Notes under the pieces: model-generated
Databases searched by the model: none
What the model saw: only the letters and a program-made list of their open reading frames with translations
Told to the model about the DNA's origin: nothing
Program-made: the position numbers and the translations under genes
From: Candidatus Woesearchaeota archaeon
GTDB taxonomy: Archaea; Nanobdellota; Nanobdellia; Woesearchaeales; SM23-78
Reading direction: 5' to 3'
Assembly (NCBI GenBank): GCA_016930415.1
Contig: JAFGGS010000005.1
Coordinates: forward strand, 1 to 64,000
Length of the DNA stretch: 64,000 nt
Shown here: positions 17,570-26,268 of the stretch, one piece after another
Layout: every line of letters starts with the position of its first letter
Numbering within the stretch: position 1 is the first letter of the stretch

Positions 17570-18664
17570 TTGGGCTTGGGGCTGTATTGGGAGCGGGGCA
17601 GTATATGCTGGCTTGATGCCGGAGACAGGACGAGCACCGGAAAGATCAAGCTAGGGGGAGAGACGAGGTGCGGATTTTGCGGAAACAAGGATGTAACGCA
17701 AAAACTAGTCAGCCATTGGTTCTTGAAGTTTGACGCCGGGCTGGATGCCATAGCAAGATCAGTCGAGACTCAGAGCGATGAATCAGTCAGGAATTACCTG
17801 GCAAGCCAGGTAAGGCAACCCCTCTTGCCATGGGACGTATCCCGTGACAACTATCTTGGAACGAGAATGCCCAACGGAGACGGATTATTCGTATATATGT
17901 GGTACGAATCGCTTCTAGCATACGCAGTCGGGATCGGCAAGGACCTAGACGAGGTGTCATTCGACCATTTTCTGGGGAAGAACATCATATACTACCATGG
18001 CATAGTCTGGCCCTTCCTCTTGTCGCGGGCGTTAGGAAAAGATGGTTGCTCCACAGACCTAAGCGCCAGGGGCTTCCTGAGATTAGACGCTTCGGATCCT
18101 GAGATTGTTGACATAGAGACTGCGCTGAAATCATACGATGCGGATTTCCTCAGGCTTTACGCAGTATGGAAGACTCCTGACAAGATGGCTGATTTCGAGA
18201 TGAGAACAGGAGACTTGGGCTCTTTCGTGAATACGTATGCAGTTAACAAGATAGGATCCCTCCTGCATAGGACGAGATCCATACTCAGAAGAACAGGCGT
18301 CACCACGGCCATTCCCGGGACTGACAACGCTGAACTGAAAGAGTCTGCTCGCAGAATCAGTTCCGAGCTCGATAAGAAGCACGTCCGCGGAGCCCTGCTG
18401 GCTCTGTTCGACCATGTGGACGTATGCAACAGGCAGATAAGCAATGAGAAGCTTTATAATGTTAGCGGGACTTACAACCTGAACAGGATAGCCTACATGG
18501 CGCAGTCCACTTTGCACCCGCTCTATTTTTTCATGCCCGAGCGAGCCAAGGATTTTGACATCTTCAGGCTTGACAGGGCAGGGAGCCGCCAGGACACGCG
18601 CATGGGCGAATCGCCAAGAGCATACTGCCTGGTTTTCGATGATGTAAAATGGAATCGAATCTGA
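17570..18664 (+). CDS. Truncated methionyl-tRNA synthetase-like protein lacking HIGH and KMSKS
   Basis: Up to 364 aa. The sequence starts inside the zinc region of a MetRS (RCGFCGNKD...SHWFLKF) and continues through the catalytic-domain segments WDVSRDNYLGTRMP, FVYMWYESLLAYAVG and FLGKNIIYYHGIVWPFLL into the helical anticodon-binding-like domain. The N-terminal Rossmann half with HIGH is absent. The KMSKS position after ARGFLRLD reads ASDPE, so methionine activation is not expected. No in-frame ATG exists before residue ~100; the only early starts are TTG codons, and the frame is open back to a TGA at 17525. It could be a decaying pseudogene or a retained inactive paralogue. It overlaps the next gene by 16 nt, which favours retention. 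Confidence 0.7.
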   Translation: MGLGLYWERGSICWLDAGDRTSTGKIKLGGETRCGFCGNKDVTQKLVSHWFLKFDAGLDAIARSVETQSDESVRNYLASQVRQPLLPWDVSRDNYLGTRMPNGDGLFVYMWYESLLAYAVGIGKDLDEVSFDHFLGKNIIYYHGIVWPFLLSRALGKDGCSTDLSARGFLRLDASDPEIVDIETALKSYDADFLRLYAVWKTPDKMADFEMRTGDLGSFVNTYAVNKIGSLLHRTRSILRRTGVTTAIPGTDNAELKESARRISSELDKKHVRGALLALFDHVDVCNRQISNEKLYNVSGTYNLNRIAYMAQSTLHPLYFFMPERAKDFDIFRLDRAGSRQDTRMGESPRAYCLVFDDVKWNRI

Positions 18665-19734
18665 TACTGCCCGGATTGCTGAAGAAAGGGGACACGATCG
18701 CGATACTGGCCCCATCCTCAGGCCTTGGAGCAATATTCCCGCACAGGATAGAGAATGCGGCGGCGGCACTGAAAGAAATAGGCTTCAATGTGAAGAGATA
18801 CCCCTCTTGCAGCTCGATACTGCCAGACGGAAGCTCGATGAGTGCGGCTGAAAGGGCGAACGAGATCAATCAGGCATTTGCCGACAAGAAAGTAGATGCG
18901 ATAATCGCTGCGATCGGAGGACTGCAAGCGAACGCGATACTGGACCTCCTGGATTACAAGCTTATACGAGCCAACCCAAAGCCATTCATCGGATACTCAG
19001 ACATAACCCTGATCCATCACGCAATACACTGCAAGTCAGGAGTCATGACCTTCTACGGCCCCTGCGCCATGACGCAATTCGGAGAGTACCCTAAGCCCCT
19101 CGGCTATACTATCGAATACTTCAAGAAGGCGCTGATGGCAGATGCCCCGTTCGAGGTGAACGCATCCGGCTCCTGGACTGACGAGCTCCTCAATTGGGCT
19201 GAGAAAAAAGACCTGGAGAGACCAAGAAAGATGAAGAAGAACGTCGGACACGTATGGGTGCGGGAGGGAAGCTCGACAGCACCGATGGTCGGAGGATGCT
19301 TATACAGCATACTGCAGCTGAGGAAGACTGATTTCGAGATCGATTACGAAAACAAGATACTCTTCATAGAGACCCCTGAGGGTCAGGACTTCACGAAAGG
19401 AGAGCCCCTTGCATACGTGGATAGCCAGATGCAGGACCTCAAGAACTCTCACGTATTCAATAAGATAAAAGGACTGGTCGTCGGACGAGGATTCGGCTAT
19501 TCAGAGGAAGAGATCAAGACGTTCGAAGGGATCGTGAGGAAGCACACAAAAGACTTCAACTTCCCAGTCCTCTTCAACGCGAACATAGGGCATGCCGACC
19601 CGATAATCACGCTGCCTTTCGGAGCAAAGGTAACCTTGGACTCAGAAAAGAACCTGTTCCAGATATCAACACGGGCTGGACGCGCCGCAGCAAGTGCCCC
19701 TGCCAGATCAACGCAACAGAGGAGGATAAAATGA
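18649..19734 (+). CDS. S66-family peptidase (MccF / LD-carboxypeptidase-like)
   Basis: 361-aa S66 serine peptidase. The catalytic serine is in FIGYSDITLIHHA, the glutamate in IETPEG and the histidine in NANIGHADPIITLPFG, the Ser-Glu-His triad of the family. Bacterial LdcA recycles murein, which archaea lack, so the MccF branch, which hydrolyses peptidyl- or aminoacyl-nucleotide toxins, is the better analogy. It overlaps the MetRS-like gene at its 5' end and the 82-aa gene at its 3' end (ATGA), forming a tight three-gene operon. Confidence 0.88.
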   Translation: MESNLILPGLLKKGDTIAILAPSSGLGAIFPHRIENAAAALKEIGFNVKRYPSCSSILPDGSSMSAAERANEINQAFADKKVDAIIAAIGGLQANAILDLLDYKLIRANPKPFIGYSDITLIHHAIHCKSGVMTFYGPCAMTQFGEYPKPLGYTIEYFKKALMADAPFEVNASGSWTDELLNWAEKKDLERPRKMKKNVGHVWVREGSSTAPMVGGCLYSILQLRKTDFEIDYENKILFIETPEGQDFTKGEPLAYVDSQMQDLKNSHVFNKIKGLVVGRGFGYSEEEIKTFEGIVRKHTKDFNFPVLFNANIGHADPIITLPFGAKVTLDSEKNLFQISTRAGRAAASAPARSTQQRRIK

Positions 19735-19979
19735 TGATATACCCGCCATTCCTTGAAGAACATTCTGCTATGTACCAACACGTGAGGAACTGGGAGGAGA
19801 AGAAAGAGCGTGAACTGCTAAGATTCACGAGCGTAGAACAAGCCAGCAGATACGTCCGCCAATGGAGCCTCCTGGAACGGATGCTCGCGGTATTCTGCTT
19901 CGAAGACAGCACCGCAAGGTACTCTGCTGCCAAGGAATACCTCTGGATGAACCGCGACAGGGAAACAACAAGGCAATAG
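19731..19979 (+). CDS. Small hypothetical protein, translationally coupled to the S66 peptidase
   Basis: 82-aa protein rich in Glu, Arg and aromatic residues. Its ATG overlaps the stop of the peptidase gene (ATGA) and is preceded by a strong Shine-Dalgarno (GAGGAGG), which supports translation. Helical throughout; no known domain recognised. Its job is probably linked to the two genes before it. Confidence 0.7.
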   Translation: MMIYPPFLEEHSAMYQHVRNWEEKKERELLRFTSVEQASRYVRQWSLLERMLAVFCFEDSTARYSAAKEYLWMNRDRETTRQ

Positions 19980-20031
19980 GCAGACCATAGACTTGATGAT
20001 GCTTACCCTGGCATTAAAAGGACGATTTCTC

Positions 20032-20814
20032 TCAGATGTATCTTGCCATGTCCTGCAATATCTCATAACCTGCCTGGAGCCTGGCCTCAGGCGTGGGCTG
20101 GTCGGTGATCGCCCGTCCGACGACGAGTATAGAAGAACCGGCCCTGACTGCGTTGCCAGGTGAGAAGACCCTCTTCTGGTCATCCCCTGCCGGCGTGGTC
20201 GTGCCCTTTATGCCAGGGGTCACATACATGAAATCGTGCGGAAGGTGGCTCCTGATCGCGCGAAGGTCTGCAGCAGAACACACGACGCCGTCAAGACCAG
20301 CTGACTTCGAGAGCAAAGCCAAGTGAAGCACTTGATCCTCCACGCCGCCAGGGATCCTCATCTCATCGTTCATCATCGCCTGGTCTATGCTTGTCAGGAT
20401 AGTGACGCCAACAATCTTTGGCTTACGGATATCATAATCTTCAGAAGCCTTTGTCGCGCCCTCTACAGCCGCCTCCATCATCTTCTTCCCGCCCATGGCG
20501 TGGACGTTGAACATGTAGATCCCTTGCTGGGTCGCAGCGTACGCGGCATCCCTGACGGTCGCAGGGATGTCATGGTATTTCAAGTCAAGGAATACTCCAG
20601 CGCCAAACCTGTGGACTGAGTTGATAGCATCAAATCCGAACCTCGTGAACGACCCCTTCCCGACCTTGAACAATCCTGCGACTGGGCTAAGTTCACAGAC
20701 CCTCTCCCTTAATTCAGAAATAGACGCAATCTTGTCCAATGGGAGGCAAACCTTGGATCTGGCATGCTTCATCAATTCTTCACGGGTTATTCTTTTCTCT
20801 GAAATATTGCTCAT
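20032..20814 (-). CDS. pyrF: Orotidine 5'-phosphate decarboxylase
   Basis: 260-aa TIM-barrel enzyme that converts OMP to UMP, the last step of UMP synthesis. The catalytic Asp-Lys-Asp array is in FLDLKYHDIPATV; the phosphate-binding end is TPGIK...RAGSSILVVGRAI. Two starts are possible: the ATG at 20835, overlapping the pyrE stop (TAATG), or the ATG at 20814, preceded by GAGGTGG eight bases upstream. The second is preferred. It forms an operon with pyrE. Confidence 0.95.
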   Translation of the reverse strand: MSNISEKRITREELMKHARSKVCLPLDKIASISELRERVCELSPVAGLFKVGKGSFTRFGFDAINSVHRFGAGVFLDLKYHDIPATVRDAAYAATQQGIYMFNVHAMGGKKMMEAAVEGATKASEDYDIRKPKIVGVTILTSIDQAMMNDEMRIPGGVEDQVLHLALLSKSAGLDGVVCSAADLRAIRSHLPHDFMYVTPGIKGTTTPAGDDQKRVFSPGNAVRAGSSILVVGRAITDQPTPEARLQAGYEILQDMARYI

Positions 20815-20834
20815 GTCAAAACCACCTCGTATCA

Positions 20835-21536
20835 TTAGCTGAACGTTATCTGCTTTGTGCCGTAGCGCTCGAACTCACCCTCGATGGCCCTCGCTATCTC
20901 CACGCCTGGCTTTATCATCTTGTAAGCCTTAGGCAGCAAGTCAAGAGCGTTACTCATGGCATGGTAAGGAACTCCCTTAGCAGACGTGCGCATGCCTACA
21001 CTAAGACCATCCTCTCCAACCTCGTTCCTGTCAGTCAAGCCCATTGCTCCGATTACAGGCACGCCAGCCTCTGCAAGCACGTCGATCGTGCCCAAGAGAG
21101 AGCCGCCTGTCGTGGTCACGTCCTCAAGGACCAAGGTCTTGCCTCTAGGCATTCCCAGGAAGAACCTGTCCTTTGGGGCTCCGTGCTCCTTAGGCTTGCC
21201 CCTGCCCATGGGTACGACGTACCTTCCAGGAGCGTAGTCCAGGAAATCCTTAGCCAACTTATGCTGGGCTATCACCGCGGTCTTAGTCGCCCCCTCAGGC
21301 ACACCATATATCGACGCGGGAACTATGCTCCTTGAATGAATGAACCGTATCGCGAAATCAGTCAGCCGGTCAAGCAGGTATGCATCCTCAGACACAGTCC
21401 TCCAGTTGACATACCAATTAGACATCCTGCCAGACTTAAGCTTTATAGGCTCCTGGAAGAAACCGATGACGCCATGCCTCAACACGAAATCGTCAAACTC
21501 TCTCTGGCTAAAACCGCTATTGCCCAGATTACTCAT
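20835..21536 (-). CDS. pyrE: Orotate phosphoribosyltransferase
   Basis: 233-aa type I PRTase that makes OMP from orotate and PRPP. The PRPP-binding loop is TLVLEDVTTTGGS; a lysine-rich catalytic loop (GRGKPKEHGAPKDR) precedes it. The ATG at 21536 has GGAGGGGG upstream and a TATA-like tttaaata about 40 nt back, so this gene, unlike most, has a short leader with a ribosome site. First gene of pyrEF. Confidence 0.95.
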   Translation of the reverse strand: MSNLGNSGFSQREFDDFVLRHGVIGFFQEPIKLKSGRMSNWYVNWRTVSEDAYLLDRLTDFAIRFIHSRSIVPASIYGVPEGATKTAVIAQHKLAKDFLDYAPGRYVVPMGRGKPKEHGAPKDRFFLGMPRGKTLVLEDVTTTGGSLLGTIDVLAEAGVPVIGAMGLTDRNEVGEDGLSVGMRTSAKGVPYHAMSNALDLLPKAYKMIKPGVEIARAIEGEFERYGTKQITFS

Positions 21537-21591
21537 AGCCAACCCCCTCCTAATAGCTTCAAGAATAGCTTAGTGATATTTAAAACTATCC

Positions 21592-22710
21592 TCAAACCTG
21601 GACTGGGAAACGAAGGATCGCTGCGTAGCCGCCCATGTCGCGTAGCTGCACACCCTCCCTGGTCTCTGTCGATATGACCTCGACGTTGGTCGCGAACTTC
21701 AAAGCCTCCTCCTCTAATTTTTCCAGGTTGTCAGCCTTGGTCTCGCTTATGAGAAGCAAGTCAATCGCGCCCATTGCGAGGCAATCCATGACTTGCTTCT
21801 CGCCATAACTCACCATCTCAGGCTTAGTCGCGAGCAAGTGGAAGAACTTCTGCATGGCAACCTTTTCCTTCGCGACCTCGGCCTCAGCGAGGACGTCCTG
21901 GCTCCTCTCAAGAAGCTCCTGAAGCCCGAACTCGTCAGTGTAGCTCAAGTCCTTGACCGCTAGTATCTTATGCTTGATCTCAGGATTCAAGAAGTCATGG
22001 TTCACGAATTCGTTAGTAGTAGTGCTAGGACCGCCAATCAAGATGCCTTTAAGCTCCTTCATGTAGATGAACTGCTCCTGTATGTAATCAGCCACCTTCT
22101 TATAATGATCCCTGATAGCACCCTCCCTCAAACGGGCGAACCTAGGAGCTGACTGACCACCAGCTTTCATTTTGCCAGGAACCTCTGAGTGAGTACGCTG
22201 AAGAGGCACGATGGTCTTACCCTTCAAGAGGGCTATGGTCGCGTCGCGCCTATCAATGACCACCATGCCGTAAACGTCCTCGTGAGCAGCCATTTCCTTC
22301 AAAGGATCAAGCACGAACTCCTTATCACAACGATACATGCGGATGTTGAGAGGAACAGGCGGCTCCAAGCTCCAGACCTGATAATCCTGGACCCCTTCAC
22401 GCTCAGCAACGTTACCAGAGAAAACAGATAAGCCATTAGGAGGAGTTCCCTTGAAGAGCTTCAAATGCTGGATCATCTTCTCCAAAGCATTAGTCACGTT
22501 ATTCCTAGTGCTCGCGCTCTTGATATTCGAAGCAGTACCCTGCTCCTGCTGCAAGTGATTGATGATCTTGTTCAAATCATAGCCTGCAGGCACGTAAACC
22601 GACACGAGCTCAGTATGGCGGCCACGGTGCTTCTCCAAATCACCGATGAAATGCCGCAGCATGAGACGCTGCTTGCTATTCATCTTGATAGTCTCCTTAT
22701 CCTCAGTCAT
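21592..22710 (-). CDS. prf1: Peptide chain release factor aRF1
   Basis: 372-aa class I release factor. The stop-codon recognition loop NIKS is in ASNIKSASTR and the hydrolysis motif GGQ in AGGQSAPRFAR. Domain 3 is short: after LLLISE the chain runs directly to EEEALKFATNVEVIS, so the cysteine-containing minidomain of many archaeal and eukaryotic factors is missing, and the protein is about 40 aa shorter than usual. Leaderless from a TATA-like ctttttaaac about 29 nt upstream. Confidence 0.95.
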   Translation of the reverse strand: MTEDKETIKMNSKQRLMLRHFIGDLEKHRGRHTELVSVYVPAGYDLNKIINHLQQEQGTASNIKSASTRNNVTNALEKMIQHLKLFKGTPPNGLSVFSGNVAEREGVQDYQVWSLEPPVPLNIRMYRCDKEFVLDPLKEMAAHEDVYGMVVIDRRDATIALLKGKTIVPLQRTHSEVPGKMKAGGQSAPRFARLREGAIRDHYKKVADYIQEQFIYMKELKGILIGGPSTTTNEFVNHDFLNPEIKHKILAVKDLSYTDEFGLQELLERSQDVLAEAEVAKEKVAMQKFFHLLATKPEMVSYGEKQVMDCLAMGAIDLLLISETKADNLEKLEEEALKFATNVEVISTETREGVQLRDMGGYAAILRFPVQV

Positions 22711-22771
22711 AAGACTATTAGAGGAAAAGAGGGGTTTAAAAAGATTGTCTAAGAAAACAAAAAGAAAATGC

Positions 22772-23779
22772 TCACTTTCGCTGGCTTAAGAAGTACGCCA
22801 CTGCGCCCTGGACTCCGATCTCCGGAAGGTTAGTCTTCAAGATGTCTGGCTTGTTCAGCGAGGGCATCTGGAGGTCTCCTCTCTCGTATCTCCTGATGGC
22901 TGGCTTGAAGAGCAGGTCCCAGTCCTTGGTCTGGCTGCCCATGCACACGATCACGTCCAGCGGGCTGAACGCCGAGTTCATCATGCCGAATGAGTGCGCG
23001 ATGGCCTGGGCTTGGGTCTCCCTGATGGTCTTCTGCGGCTCGCCGTTGGGATCCTTGCGGAACGCCTTGTAGACATGCTTTGAGGTTATGGAGCAAATCA
23101 CTCCGGGGCACTCCTCGGGACTGACAGGAGCGTTTATCCGCTGCTCCTCTTCCCTCCCTGCGTTCAAGTCCATCAAGGCCTCGTCGATGATCTCGTGATC
23201 CCAAAGCCTGGTCATGAGCAGGTATTGCTGAGCCATGGACGCTGCGCCGTTGCCGCTGACATACGGCTCCAAGTGGCCTTGTCCACCGCAGCCGCAGAAC
23301 ATGCCTTCCGGCCTGTAGGTCTGGTGTCCGAACTCCGCGCTCGACGCGTTCACTCCATTCCTCGCGACTGCGCAGTTGTATCCTGAAGAATAAGTCGCGA
23401 CTAGGACGTTGTCTTGTCTTCTTCCTTGGCCAAACCTCGCCTCTGCCTGCACAGCTGCCCTCATGTCGTTGGTCAGCACGACGTCGCAGTCAGCCATGCT
23501 GAGCTCCTTGGCGAAGTCGATAACCCCCTTGATGGGCGAGTTCGGAGACTCTAGTATCAGCAGGTTCTTCTCATCAACGTTCCCTGCCGCGCTTATGCCT
23601 ACCTTTGAGCCTGCTGGAAGCATCGAGGTCAGGATGCTTGCTAGATGATGGTTGCTTCTTATGTCTGCCATCGGCATTGAGAAGACGTCGCTCTCAAGAG
23701 CCCCTGTCTTTGGGTTGACCTCTCCAACCCTCAGGTTAGTGCCGCCGAAATCAACTCCGAAATAATTATTCCCTGCCAT
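22772..23779 (-). CDS. ROK-family sugar kinase
   Basis: 335-aa hexokinase-fold kinase. The phosphate-1 motif is GVDFGGTNLRVG. The ROK zinc signature FGHQTYRPEGMFCGCGGQGHLE has the His and three Cys. The catalytic Asp lies in LTNDMRAA. The substrate could be glucose, N-acetylmannosamine or another hexose. The start is placed at the ATG at 23779 (MAGNNYFG), about 28 nt from a TATA-like tttataag, not at 23797. Confidence 0.9.
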   Translation of the reverse strand: MAGNNYFGVDFGGTNLRVGEVNPKTGALESDVFSMPMADIRSNHHLASILTSMLPAGSKVGISAAGNVDEKNLLILESPNSPIKGVIDFAKELSMADCDVVLTNDMRAAVQAEARFGQGRRQDNVLVATYSSGYNCAVARNGVNASSAEFGHQTYRPEGMFCGCGGQGHLEPYVSGNGAASMAQQYLLMTRLWDHEIIDEALMDLNAGREEEQRINAPVSPEECPGVICSITSKHVYKAFRKDPNGEPQKTIRETQAQAIAHSFGMMNSAFSPLDVIVCMGSQTKDWDLLFKPAIRRYERGDLQMPSLNKPDILKTNLPEIGVQGAVAYFLSQRK

Positions 23780-23919
23780 GGCTTTCCAGCTAACCACGTG
23801 AAACTTATAAATCTTTCCAAGAAGTCACCATCCTAAAATGGGGTCTTGTCGCGTTTTTGTTGTAGTCCTGGTTGATAATTGATAATATTTAAAAGCCCCA
23901 AGCCTCAACTATTGATTTA

Positions 23920-24654
23920 ATGGCTGATTATTCGAGTCTTAGGAAGAAGAACCTGCTTCTGGCGAAGAGGCTTGTCCGGGAGAGCGTGAATCCAGACCTA
24001 TTCATAATCAACGCTGTGAACAACGCTGAGGAGCTCCAGCGCGTCCAGAACAACCTGGCGAAGCGCCTTAGGGAGTGGTATTCTCTCTACTTCCCTGAGC
24101 TTGACAAGAAGATTCAGGATCATGAAGAGTACATAACACACGTCTTGAAAGGCGACAAGCACAAGCTCTTGAAGGAGTGGAAGGTTGACGAGTGCATGGG
24201 TTCTGAGCTTGACAAGAAGGAGCTAGAAGGCATAAGGCACCTTGCAGAGTCAATCAGAGGCTTGTACGAGGAGGAGAAGCGGCTCGTAGAATACCTTGAG
24301 AAGACGATGAAGGCTTACTCTCCAAACCTAAACACGCTCGCAGGCGCGGTCATAGGCGCGAAGCTACTCCGAGGCGCTGGCTCACTTAGGAAACTCGCCA
24401 TGATGAGGAGCAGCACGATCCAGCTCATAGGCGCAGAGAAAGCGCTCTTTCGCCACATAAAGACTGGCGCCAAGCCTCCGAAGTACGGCCACCTGCTCCA
24501 GCACCCGTTAGTCCAGCGAGCCAAGAAAGATGACCGGGGACGCATGGCAAGGGCTTTGGCTGACAAGATATTCGTGGCTGTCAGGATCGATTATTTCAAA
24601 GGAGAATACAAAGGGGATGAGCTATTAAAAGAGGTCGAGGTGAAGTTGAGATGA
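23920..24654 (+). CDS. nop5: Nop5/Nop56-type C/D RNP scaffold protein, N-terminally short
   Basis: 244-aa core protein of C/D-box sRNP methylation complexes. The coiled-coil region (RLREWYSLYFPEL onward) and the NOP RNA-binding domain (LNTLAGAVIGAKLL...STIQLIGAEKALFRH...PKYGHLLQHPLV) are intact. The roughly 120-residue N-terminal domain that docks fibrillarin in other archaea is absent: the chain starts just before the coiled coil. A TATA-like box about 30 nt before the ATG argues against a missed upstream start. It overlaps the membrane-protein gene by 4 nt, with fibrillarin next. Confidence 0.92.
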   Translation: MADYSSLRKKNLLLAKRLVRESVNPDLFIINAVNNAEELQRVQNNLAKRLREWYSLYFPELDKKIQDHEEYITHVLKGDKHKLLKEWKVDECMGSELDKKELEGIRHLAESIRGLYEEEKRLVEYLEKTMKAYSPNLNTLAGAVIGAKLLRGAGSLRKLAMMRSSTIQLIGAEKALFRHIKTGAKPPKYGHLLQHPLVQRAKKDDRGRMARALADKIFVAVRIDYFKGEYKGDELLKEVEVKLR

Positions 24655-25037
24655 AGGTAGGGAAGCATGACAAGATGCTGCTCTTCGAGCAGGAATTCCT
24701 GACGTTGATACTGATAGTGCTCTTAGGATTACTGTCCTATTCCATGAGGGCGAAGCCAGAGTACTATATTGGGACGCTAGGCTTGGGTTTTGCAGTGTAC
24801 TTCTGGATGATTCACGAGGAGAAAGTGCACACGAGCGGCAAGAAGCACGACTACTTCGCCCACACCTCAAGCTACATCATGATCGCGCAGACAGCGATCG
24901 CGATCCAGCTCTTATCATACTTTTTCAGCTGGGCATACGCCTTCCTGATAAGCTCAGTCATCAGCGTGCTCATGTACAGCGTGGCCTTGAGCAGGATAAT
25001 ACTATTCAAGGTGGTCTTCAAGGGCCAGAGGCAATGA
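24651..25037 (+). CDS. Small integral membrane protein between nop5 and fibrillarin
   Basis: 128-aa protein with about four hydrophobic helices (near residues 14-31, 38-55, 72-90 and 92-112) separated by short charged loops. Its ATG overlaps the nop5 stop, so it is translationally coupled. No known family is recognised. Its place inside the C/D RNP operon is unexpected. Confidence 0.75.
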   Translation: MKVGKHDKMLLFEQEFLTLILIVLLGLLSYSMRAKPEYYIGTLGLGFAVYFWMIHEEKVHTSGKKHDYFAHTSSYIMIAQTAIAIQLLSYFFSWAYAFLISSVISVLMYSVALSRIILFKVVFKGQRQ

Positions 25038-25073
25038 ACGCCAAAGAGGCGTCTTATAAGAAACAGGTGAGTG

Positions 25074-25754
25074 ATGATGCAGCAGGTAAAGAAGTTCAAC
25101 GTGTACGAGCGTGAAAGAGACCGAAGGCTGCTCTTCACCAAGAACCTGACGCCTGGAAAGAGCTTCTTTGCAGAGATGCTGCTAAAAGACAGGGGCGCAG
25201 AGTACCGGGCTTGGGACGTCTCCAGGAGCAAGCTTGGCGCAGGCATCAAGAAGGGAGCCAGCCAGATAGGCATAAAAGAAGGAGACGCGGTATTATACCT
25301 TGGCGCCAGCCACGGATTCACTCCTAGCTACGTCTCGGACATGGTAGGCAGGGACGGATTCGTCTTCTGCCTCGACTTCGCGCCAAGAGTCGTGCGAGAC
25401 CTGGTCTTCGTGTGCGAGGAGCGGGAGAACATGGCACCGATCCTTGCAGACGCGAACCAGCCAGAGAGCTATAAGGAACTAGTCCCTGCAGAGGTCGACG
25501 TGGTCTTCCAGGACGTAGCCCAGAAGAACCAACTAGGCATATTCCTAAAGAACTGCGACTCCTACCTAAAGACAGGGGGATTCGGCCTATTGGCCCTGAA
25601 AGCCAGGAGCGTTGACGTCACGAAGAAACCAAGAGAGATATTCGAGCGCGTGAGAAAAGAGCTCGAGAAACACCCTGGAATGACAGTCGTGGACTACAGG
25701 GACCTATACCCCTTCGAGAAAGACCACGCACTCTTCATCTGCAAGAAGAAATGA
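25074..25754 (+). CDS. flpA: Fibrillarin-like rRNA/tRNA 2'-O-methyltransferase
   Basis: 226-aa SAM-dependent methylase of C/D RNPs. The SAM-binding segment is AVLYLGASHGFTPSYVSDMVG, followed by FVFCLDFAPR and the VVFQDVAQKNQ region; the K-D-K-H catalytic set can be traced through LALKARS and DHALF. Start ambiguous among GTG 25071 and ATG 25074/25077; AGGTGAG immediately upstream favours an ATG. It is the third gene of the nop5 operon. Confidence 0.94.
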   Translation: MMQQVKKFNVYERERDRRLLFTKNLTPGKSFFAEMLLKDRGAEYRAWDVSRSKLGAGIKKGASQIGIKEGDAVLYLGASHGFTPSYVSDMVGRDGFVFCLDFAPRVVRDLVFVCEERENMAPILADANQPESYKELVPAEVDVVFQDVAQKNQLGIFLKNCDSYLKTGGFGLLALKARSVDVTKKPREIFERVRKELEKHPGMTVVDYRDLYPFEKDHALFICKKK

Positions 25755-25756
25755 TT

Positions 25757-26128
25757 CTACTTCCTGAGGAAGTCCTTTATGTTCTTTATCAAATCCTTGT
25801 GGACGAATGGCTTTATGATGTGCCCTTTCAAGTCCATGTCTTCCATGAACTGGACTCCGACCTCTTCCTTCCGCAGGATTGTCAAGAACGCTATCCTCAA
25901 GTCTTTTGTAGCAGGGTCAGCCCTTATCTTCTGGCATAGCTCTTTGCCGTTCATGTCAGGCATCATGATGTCAAGCAATAACAGGTCTGGCTTTGCCTTC
26001 TTGAGCTTCTCCAGACACTCCTTTGCGCTGAAGGCAGTGACTACTTTGTAGCCCTCCATGCTGAGCACTACTTCGACTAGCTTGACTATGTGCTCCTCGT
26101 CATCAACAACCATTATTGTCTTGGGCAT
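25757..26128 (-). CDS. Single-domain response regulator (CheY-like receiver)
   Basis: 123-aa receiver domain only. Phospho-acceptor Asp is in LLLLDIMMPDMNG, the acidic pair in VVDDEEH, the switch Thr in AFLTIL and the Lys in HIIKPF. No output domain and no histidine kinase next to it, so it is an orphan that may act by protein-protein contact. Leaderless, with TATA-like tattataaaac about 28 nt upstream. Confidence 0.93.
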   Translation of the reverse strand: MPKTIMVVDDEEHIVKLVEVVLSMEGYKVVTAFSAKECLEKLKKAKPDLLLLDIMMPDMNGKELCQKIRADPATKDLRIAFLTILRKEEVGVQFMEDMDLKGHIIKPFVHKDLIKNIKDFLRK

Positions 26129-26268
26129 GCCTTCAATTATTGTCAGGCTGTTTTATAATACTTACGGTTATTGCGGGCAGCGTCTCATAGAATTACCCTG
26201 CAGAAAATCAGTCTATAGATTCTTCTTGCCCGAAAAATATATAACCATTCCTCTCGTTCAAAGGCTTG

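Noticed and set aside
18649-19734. S66 protein as a murein LD-carboxypeptidase
   Set aside because: No peptidoglycan genes are seen and the organism is archaeal; MccF-like chemistry is the more sensible analogy.
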